Of a stretch of DNA of 64,000 bases, positions 58,378 to 64,000 are shown piece after piece. Origin of the DNA: Escherichia whittamii (GTDB lineage: Bacteria; Pseudomonadota; Gammaproteobacteria; Enterobacterales; Enterobacteriaceae). Each line of letters begins with the position of its first letter. Positions within the stretch are counted from its first letter, which is position 1. Position numbers and translations under genes: made by a program. The notes below the pieces were generated by a model. It saw only the letters and a list, made by a program, of their open reading frames with translations. It did no database searches and had not been told where the DNA came from. The DNA lies in NCBI RefSeq assembly GCF_014836715.1, contig NZ_JACSQI010000003.1, positions 251,890 through 315,889 on the forward strand, written 5' to 3'.

Positions 58378-60401
58378 TTGGCATTTACTCGCCTGGCATC
58401 TGGCGTATTCCGCATCTGGAGAAATTTCTGGCGCAGCCGTGCCAGAAACTTTCTCTGCTGCGCCCTGTTCCGCGAAACGTCGATGCTATCGCCGTGTGGG
58501 GACATCGCCCCAGCGCGGCGAAACCAGTCACCATCGCCAAAGCAGCGGGAAAACCCATCATTCGTCTGGAAGATGGATTTGTGCGCTCGCTGGATCTTGG
58601 CGTTAATGGTGTGCCACCGCTCTCCCTGGTGGTGGACGATTGCGGCATTTACTACGATGCCAGCAAGCCTTCAGCGCTGGAGAAACTGGTACAGGATAAA
58701 GCCGGAAATGCGGCATTGGCAGATCAGGCCAGAGAAGCGATGCACACCATCGTGACCGGGGATTTGTCGAAATATAACCTGGCGCCTGCGTTTGTGGCTG
58801 ATGAGCCGGAACGTGCAGACATCGTTCTGGTTGTCGATCAGACATTTAATGATATGTCCGTGACGTATGGCAATGCTGGCCCGCATGAGTTTACCGCCAT
58901 GCTGGAAGCCGCAATGGCGGAAAATCCTCAAGCCGAAATTTGGGTGAAGGTGCATCCGGATGTACTGGAAGGAAAGAAAACAGGTTATTTCGCTGACCTG
59001 CGCGCCACGCAACGAGTACGTTTGATTGCCGAGAATGTCAGCCCGCAATCGCTGTTGCGGCACGTTTCCCGGGTTTACGTCGTGACCTCCCAGTACGGCT
59101 TTGAAGCCTTGCTGGCAGGAAAATCAGTGACATGTTTCGGTCAGCCCTGGTATGCAGGCTGGGGCTTAACCGACGATCGTCATCCACAATCCGCTTTGTT
59201 ATCTGCCCGACGCGGTTCTGCCACGCGGGAAGAACTTTTTGCCGCAGCATACCTGCGTTACTGTCGCTATATCGACCCGCAAACGGGGGCCGCGAGCGAT
59301 CTGTTTACCGTGCTGCAATGGCTACAATTACAGCGCCACCATCAGCAACAGCGTAATGGCTATTTATGGGCGCCGGGCTTAACGCTGTGGAAGTCGGCGA
59401 TCCTGAAACCTTTTCTGCGAACGGCGACAAACAGACTGAGTTATTCACGTCGCTGTACTGCGGCCACCGCTTGCGTGGTATGGGGTGTAAAGGGAGAGCA
59501 GCAATGGCAGGCCGAAGCGCAGCGAAAATCACTGCCGTTATGGCGAATGGAAGATGGTTTTCTGCGTTCATCCGGACTTGGCTCTGACCTGTTGCCGCCG
59601 CTATCGTTGGTACTGGATAAACGCGGGATTTACTATGACGCCACGCGCCCCAGCGACCTGGAGGAGCTGCTTAATCATAGCCAGCTAACGCTGACACAGC
59701 AGATGCGAGCTGAAAAATTACGCCAGCGACTGGTTGAAAGCAAACTGAGCAAATACAACCTGGGAGCCGATTTCTCTCTGCCAGCCGAAGCCAAAGGTAA
59801 AAAAGTTATCCTGGTGCCGGGGCAGGTAGAGGACGATGCCTCTATTAAAACAGGCTCCGTCTCGATTAAGAGCAACCTTGAGTTATTGTGCACCGTACGT
59901 GAACGTAACCCGCACGCCTACATCATTTATAAACCGCACCCGGATGTACTGGTGGGAAATCGCAAGGGCGATATCCCGGCAGAAATGATTGCTGAACTTG
60001 CCGATTATCAGGCACTGGACGCAGATATTATTCAATGCATTCAGCGCGCAGATGAAGTGCATACCATGACGTCGCTGTCGGGGTTTGAAGCGTTATTACA
60101 TGGCAAGCAAGTTCATTGTTACGGCCTGCCCTTCTATGCCGGTTGGGGTTTAACCATTGATGAACATCACTGCCCTCGCCGCGAGCGAGAATTAACGTTA
60201 GCAGACTTGATCTATCAGGCGTTGATTGTTTACCCAACATACATTCACCCAACACGGCTACAACCTATTACGGTTGAGGAAGCTGCGGAATATTTGATTC
60301 AGACACCGCGCAAGCCGATGTTTATTACCCGAAAAAAAGCGGGGCGAGTAATACGCTATTACCGCAAATTAATTATGTTCTGCAAAGTCAGATTCGGCTA
60401 A
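58374..60401 (+). CDS. kpsC: KpsC, dual-domain beta-Kdo glycosyltransferase
   Basis: A 675-residue enzyme that extends the poly-Kdo linker on lyso-phosphatidylglycerol. Two homologous halves are visible: [13 protein letters not shown] ... [17 protein letters not shown] and [14 protein letters not shown] in the first; [13 protein letters not shown] ... [17 protein letters not shown] and [14 protein letters not shown] in the second. These are the retaining beta-Kdo transferases adding alternating linkages. Overlaps kpsU; kpsS follows after 34 nt. Confidence 0.97.
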   Translation: MIGIYSPGIWRIPHLEKFLAQPCQKLSLLRPVPRNVDAIAVWGHRPSAAKPVTIAKAAGKPIIRLEDGFVRSLDLGVNGVPPLSLVVDDCGIYYDASKPSALEKLVQDKAGNAALADQAREAMHTIVTGDLSKYNLAPAFVADEPERADIVLVVDQTFNDMSVTYGNAGPHEFTAMLEAAMAENPQAEIWVKVHPDVLEGKKTGYFADLRATQRVRLIAENVSPQSLLRHVSRVYVVTSQYGFEALLAGKSVTCFGQPWYAGWGLTDDRHPQSALLSARRGSATREELFAAAYLRYCRYIDPQTGAASDLFTVLQWLQLQRHHQQQRNGYLWAPGLTLWKSAILKPFLRTATNRLSYSRRCTAATACVVWGVKGEQQWQAEAQRKSLPLWRMEDGFLRSSGLGSDLLPPLSLVLDKRGIYYDATRPSDLEELLNHSQLTLTQQMRAEKLRQRLVESKLSKYNLGADFSLPAEAKGKKVILVPGQVEDDASIKTGSVSIKSNLELLCTVRERNPHAYIIYKPHPDVLVGNRKGDIPAEMIAELADYQALDADIIQCIQRADEVHTMTSLSGFEALLHGKQVHCYGLPFYAGWGLTIDEHHCPRRERELTLADLIYQALIVYPTYIHPTRLQPITVEEAAEYLIQTPRKPMFITRKKAGRVIRYYRKLIMFCKVRFG

Positions 60402-60435
60402 ACAATTTCATAGTTGACTATTACGCAAATTATTT

Positions 60436-61677
60436 ATGCAAGACAACGCACTAACCATTTTATTATCGGGTAAAAAATATCTGCTTTTGCAGGGACCGAT
60501 GGGACCTTTTTTCAATGACGTCGCCGAATGGTTAGAGTCATTAGGCCGTAGCGCTGTGAATGTTGTCTTCAACGGTGGTGATCGTTTTTACTGCCGCCAT
60601 CGACAATACCTGGCTTACTACCAAACGCCGAAAGAGTTTCCTGGTTGGTTGCGAGATCTCCACCGACAATATGACTTTGATACCATTCTCTGTTTTGGTG
60701 ACTGCCGCCCATTGCACAAAGAAGCAAAACGCTGGGCAAAGTCGAAAGGGATCCGCTTTCTGGCATTTGAAGAAGGATATTTACGCCCGCAATTTATTAC
60801 CGTTGAAGAAGGCGGAGTGAACGCATATTCATCGCTACCGCGCGATCCGGATTTTTATCGTAAGTTACCAGATATGCCTGCGCCGCACGTTGAGAACTTA
60901 AAACCTTCAACGATGAAACGTATTGGCCATGCGATGTGGTATTACCTGATGGGCTGGCATTACCGTCATGAGTTCCCTCGCTACCGCCACCACAAATCGT
61001 TTTCCCCCTGGTATGAGGCTCGTTGCTGGGTTCGCGCATACTGGCGCAAGCAACTTTACAAGGTAACACAGCGTAAGGTATTGCCGAGGTTAATGAATGA
61101 GCTGGATCAACGTTATTATCTTGCCGTTTTGCAGGTATATAACGATAGCCAGATTCGTAACCACAGCAATTATAACGATGTGCGTGACTATATTAATGAA
61201 GTCATGTACTCATTTTCGCGTAAAGCGCCGAAAGAGAGTTTTTTGGTGATCAAACATCATCCGATGGATCGTGGTCACAGACTCTATCGACCATTAATTA
61301 AACGGTTGAGTAAGGAATATGGCTTAGGTGAGCGAGTCATATACGTGCACGATCTCCCGATGCCGGAATTATTACGCCACGCAAAAGCGGTGGTAACGAT
61401 TAACAGTACGGCGGGGATCTCTGCGCTGATTCATAACAAACCACTCAAAGTGATGGGCAATGCCCTGTACGACATCAAGGGATTGACGTATCAAGGGCAT
61501 TTGCACCAATTCTGGCAGGCCGATTTTAAACCGGATATGAAACTGTTTAAGAAGTTTCGGGGGTATTTATTGGTGAAGACGCAGGTTAATGGGGTTTATT
61601 ATGGGGAGATGTTTTTTAACAAGATAAAAAATGATAAAAAAGATTGTATTATGCTATCAAAAAAAACATTACAATGA
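60436..61677 (+). CDS. kpsS: KpsS, initiating beta-Kdo glycosyltransferase
   Basis: A 413-residue protein that adds the first Kdo to lyso-phosphatidylglycerol. Family features: LLLQGPMGPFFNDVAEWLES at the start, LCFGDCRPLHKEAKRWA, FLAFEEGYLRPQFIT and KHHPMDRGHRLYRPLI, VTINSTAGISALIHNKP. The last 30 residues (KIKNDKKDCIMLSKK) are Lys-rich and coded by AT-rich DNA, marking the transition to the serotype-specific segment. Last gene of region 1; no clear terminator follows. Confidence 0.96.
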   Translation: MQDNALTILLSGKKYLLLQGPMGPFFNDVAEWLESLGRSAVNVVFNGGDRFYCRHRQYLAYYQTPKEFPGWLRDLHRQYDFDTILCFGDCRPLHKEAKRWAKSKGIRFLAFEEGYLRPQFITVEEGGVNAYSSLPRDPDFYRKLPDMPAPHVENLKPSTMKRIGHAMWYYLMGWHYRHEFPRYRHHKSFSPWYEARCWVRAYWRKQLYKVTQRKVLPRLMNELDQRYYLAVLQVYNDSQIRNHSNYNDVRDYINEVMYSFSRKAPKESFLVIKHHPMDRGHRLYRPLIKRLSKEYGLGERVIYVHDLPMPELLRHAKAVVTINSTAGISALIHNKPLKVMGNALYDIKGLTYQGHLHQFWQADFKPDMKLFKKFRGYLLVKTQVNGVYYGEMFFNKIKNDKKDCIMLSKKTLQ

Positions 61678-61796
61678 ATGGCATTAAAATAATCATTCAT
61701 TAGTACCCATCCATCAAATAAAAATCAATATGCTATAATTGGAAAACACAAAAAAACATTAAAATAAATAGAATAGGTTATACATTTCCAAATAAG

Positions 61797-63263
61797 TTAT
61801 ATACTGGTAAAGTTAACATGAGCACTTCGTAATGCAGCTTTGATGGCATTAGTTTCAACTAATATTGAGTCAGGTGCAGAAAATGGTCGATTTTTATTGG
61901 TAAAATCAGAATTTCCGATATAAAGACTTTCTTTATTTCTTAACGCCTGAATGTGCCATCGCGACCAGGAATCCCAATACTTTTGGCGATCCAGTGAAAT
62001 TCCCTGAGATGTATATCCTGTTGTAGATGAATTCATTAACGAGTCGGTACGATGGCTTCCTAGTGTCAAAGGCAATTTAATACGATGTATAGAGGAAGCA
62101 CCAAAAATTAGCTTAAGTCGAGCAATGAATTCACTATCAGCACCCGTTTTAACACAGTCCCAAACGCCCGCTTTTTGCAATACATCCGCTCTTCTAAACA
62201 GCAGAGAAGAAGGATTCAGTCTTTTTAGCGGATAGACCGCACGCGCATAAAAAATCCCATTATCTTGCAACCTTACCCAATCAGAGATCGAACAAATTAG
62301 TTTAGGGTTTAACAATAAAGGTGATATCTGTCTAAATAATTTTTCAGGATGGGACCAGTCATCTGAGTCATGGCATGTCACAAACTCTCCCTTTGCATGT
62401 ATTAAACCTATTCGTTTTGCAGCATATGTTCCAACATTTTGTGGCAGGCTAATAATTTTTATTCGAGTATCTTTGAGTGCTAATCTCTGAAGACGAAATA
62501 GCGTATCATCAGTGCTGGCATCATCAACAATAATTAGTTCAAATGAACGGTATGTTTGATTAAGCAATGATATTACTGCATTCTCCACCCGTCTGCCAGT
62601 ATTGTATGTTGTCATTAAAATAGAAATCAAAGGGCCTGTATGGGTAGAAGAAGGAATCGATGTAATAACATTACAAGGCGATAAGGGGGATGCAATGTCT
62701 GCAAGCGCGACCGGAGATAAACCAAAATGAGTATAGTATGCGTTAAGTCTATTTAAAGATATTTTTGGTGTTTCTCTAAAAGCATTATTTTGCAAGAGTA
62801 ATATATCAGGAGAAGAAACAATACTACTGTAATCAATCTGAGCAAGTGTTGATATGGCTCTTTTAGATAAGCCAACTCTTAATTGAAGAGCTGCATATAA
62901 ATCTAAAGGATAATTATCCACATCATCTAACAATGATAAAGAAAACGCAGGAGAGTATGATGCTAAGTTTTTTGCCAACTCAACTCTTTGATATATTTCC
63001 GCGAATTCATTTTTAAATTTCGCTAATAAATCCGGAGTTAGACTTATGTCACCACAAGCAACTTTAGCCACTTTAACTGCTAACTTACACCGCCATTCTG
63101 GCGGTGTATCGTTGATATTACGCAATGACCAATACATATTAAGATCATACATTGCTAAGATACGTTTTGACTGCCAAAACTGGCAGTCATCGTGTATTGC
63201 TGCTAAGGCAAAAACATATCGTTTATTTTTTAAGTGCCATAAGAATTTTAAATTCCTGAACAT
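61797..63263 (-). CDS. Capsule region 2 glycosyltransferase (KfoG-like position)
   Basis: A 488-residue protein. Residues 1 to about 210 form a helical region of no family I recognise. A GT-A domain (about 212-380) has PLISILMTTYNTGRRVENAV, IIVDDASTDDT, the DSD metal motif at 299-301 followed by DWSHPEK, and GADSEF, resembling KfiC-type capsule transferases. It begins 2 nt after the dehydrogenase stop, so they are co-transcribed toward kpsS. In the K4 cluster, as I recall, kfoG holds this place. The sugar added is unknown. AT-rich codon use differs from kps genes. Confidence 0.75.
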   Translation of the reverse strand: MFRNLKFLWHLKNKRYVFALAAIHDDCQFWQSKRILAMYDLNMYWSLRNINDTPPEWRCKLAVKVAKVACGDISLTPDLLAKFKNEFAEIYQRVELAKNLASYSPAFSLSLLDDVDNYPLDLYAALQLRVGLSKRAISTLAQIDYSSIVSSPDILLLQNNAFRETPKISLNRLNAYYTHFGLSPVALADIASPLSPCNVITSIPSSTHTGPLISILMTTYNTGRRVENAVISLLNQTYRSFELIIVDDASTDDTLFRLQRLALKDTRIKIISLPQNVGTYAAKRIGLIHAKGEFVTCHDSDDWSHPEKLFRQISPLLLNPKLICSISDWVRLQDNGIFYARAVYPLKRLNPSSLLFRRADVLQKAGVWDCVKTGADSEFIARLKLIFGASSIHRIKLPLTLGSHRTDSLMNSSTTGYTSQGISLDRQKYWDSWSRWHIQALRNKESLYIGNSDFTNKNRPFSAPDSILVETNAIKAALRSAHVNFTSI

Positions 63264-63265
63264 AA

Positions 63266-64000
63266 TTAAGAATCGACACCAAATAAATCACGGGTATAAA
63301 TTTTCTCGCCTACATCTTCTAATTCTTGTGTGCGACGGTTTGCTACTATAACATCAACACGTTCTTTAAACGCATTAATGTCGCGCTCAACATAAGAACC
63401 AAAGAAATACGATTCTTTTAGTACAGGTTCATACACAACTATCTCAATTCCTTTGGCTTTGAGTCGTTTCATTACACCTTGAATACTACTTGCTCTAAAG
63501 TTATCACTACCTGCTTTCATTATGAGGCGATAGATTCCTACAACTTTTGGTTTACGACTTAATATATCCTCCGCAACAAAGTCTTTTCGAGTAGTATTGG
63601 CATCGACAATTGCCTGGATTAAGTTCTGCGGAACATCACGATAATTTGCAAGTAATTGTTTAGTGTCCTTTGGTAGACAATAACCTCCATAGCCAAAAGA
63701 AGGATTATTATAATGTTGACCAATTCTGGGATCTAAACCAACGCCCTCTATGATTTGTTTTGTATCTAAGCCATGAACTGCAGCATAAGTATCCAGCTCA
63801 TTAAAATAAGCTATCCGCATTGCAAGATAAGTATTTGCAAAAAGTTTAATGGCTTCAGCTTCAGTGCTATCCGTTAACAATATTGGAATATCTTTTTTTA
63901 TAGCGCCTTCACAGAGAAGCTCTGCGAACTTTCTTGCTCGTTCACTACGCTCTCCGACAACTATGCGAGATGGATATAGATTGTCATAAAGAGCCTTACC
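63266..64000 (-). CDS. UDP-glucose 6-dehydrogenase, capsule region 2 (C-terminal part)
   Basis: The last 244 codons are in the window; the frame is open through 64000, so about 150 N-terminal residues lie beyond. The catalytic cysteine motif [11 protein letters not shown] is present, preceded by [20 protein letters not shown] and [12 protein letters not shown]. The C-terminal UDP-binding domain shows [18 protein letters not shown]. It makes UDP-glucuronate. It corresponds to kfiD (K5) or kfoF (K4); order favours kfoF. Confidence 0.9.
   Translation of the reverse strand, partial: GKALYDNLYPSRIVVGERSERARKFAELLCEGAIKKDIPILLTDSTEAEAIKLFANTYLAMRIAYFNELDTYAAVHGLDTKQIIEGVGLDPRIGQHYNNPSFGYGGYCLPKDTKQLLANYRDVPQNLIQAIVDANTTRKDFVAEDILSRKPKVVGIYRLIMKAGSDNFRASSIQGVMKRLKAKGIEIVVYEPVLKESYFFGSYVERDINAFKERVDVIVANRRTQELEDVGEKIYTRDLFGVDS

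Overview
The window is chromosomal DNA of an Escherichia coli strain. Gene content and order from yggE to pheV follow the familiar E. coli backbone, and most proteins are recognisable at near identity from memory. It carries a group 2 capsule (kps) locus and remnants of a type VI secretion system (T6SS) next to tRNA-Phe (pheV). That combination is typical of extraintestinal (uropathogenic, neonatal-meningitis or avian-type) E. coli and absent from K-12.

Layout. 1-6720: yggE (5' end), argO, an extra TRAP-type binding protein, mscS, then the glycolytic operon epd-pgk-fbaA. 7093-10169: an accessory five-gene operon with a PPC/DUF296 protein and a complete energy-coupling factor (ECF) transporter (S, T and two ATPases) of unknown substrate. 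10141-15495: the sugar cluster yggC-yggD-yggF-yggP-cmtA-cmtB. 15873-16781: an accessory SPFH/prohibitin-like gene. 16999-28009: tktA, loiP, speB, an accessory lipoprotein gene, speA with its leader gene yqgB, metK, galP. 28086-36785: sprT, endA, rsmE, gshB, yqgE, ruvX, yggR, yggS-yggT-yggU-rdgB-hemW. 36850-48552: yggM, ansB, yggN, yggL, trmB, mutY, yggX, mltC, nupG, speC, yqgA. 48658-48733: tRNA-Phe.

After the tRNA the accessory island begins. 48860-51538 is a decayed T6SS locus on the minus strand: intact tssB, a tssC cut after 53 codons and joined to the last 151 codons of clpV, a vgrG-like stub, and a frameshifted VasL/TssA-like gene. 52182-53005 holds two small exported proteins, the second LprI-like. 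53724-61677 is capsule region 1, kpsFEDUCS: Kdo supply, Kdo linker synthesis and the envelope export channel. From 61797 the minus strand carries the end of serotype-specific region 2: a family-2 type glycosyltransferase and a UDP-glucose dehydrogenase cut by the window edge. A dehydrogenase implies a glucuronate-containing polymer. The order kpsS - glycosyltransferase - dehydrogenase matches what I recall for the K4 (chondroitin-like) cluster (kfoG, kfoF) rather than K5, where the dehydrogenase is next to kpsS.

The accessory genes sit as single insertions between conserved neighbours, with REP/BIME repeats at many gene ends. Two related BIMEs lie in inverted orientation about 13.6 kb apart. 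All gene names rest on recognition of sequence and context from memory; no database search was possible.
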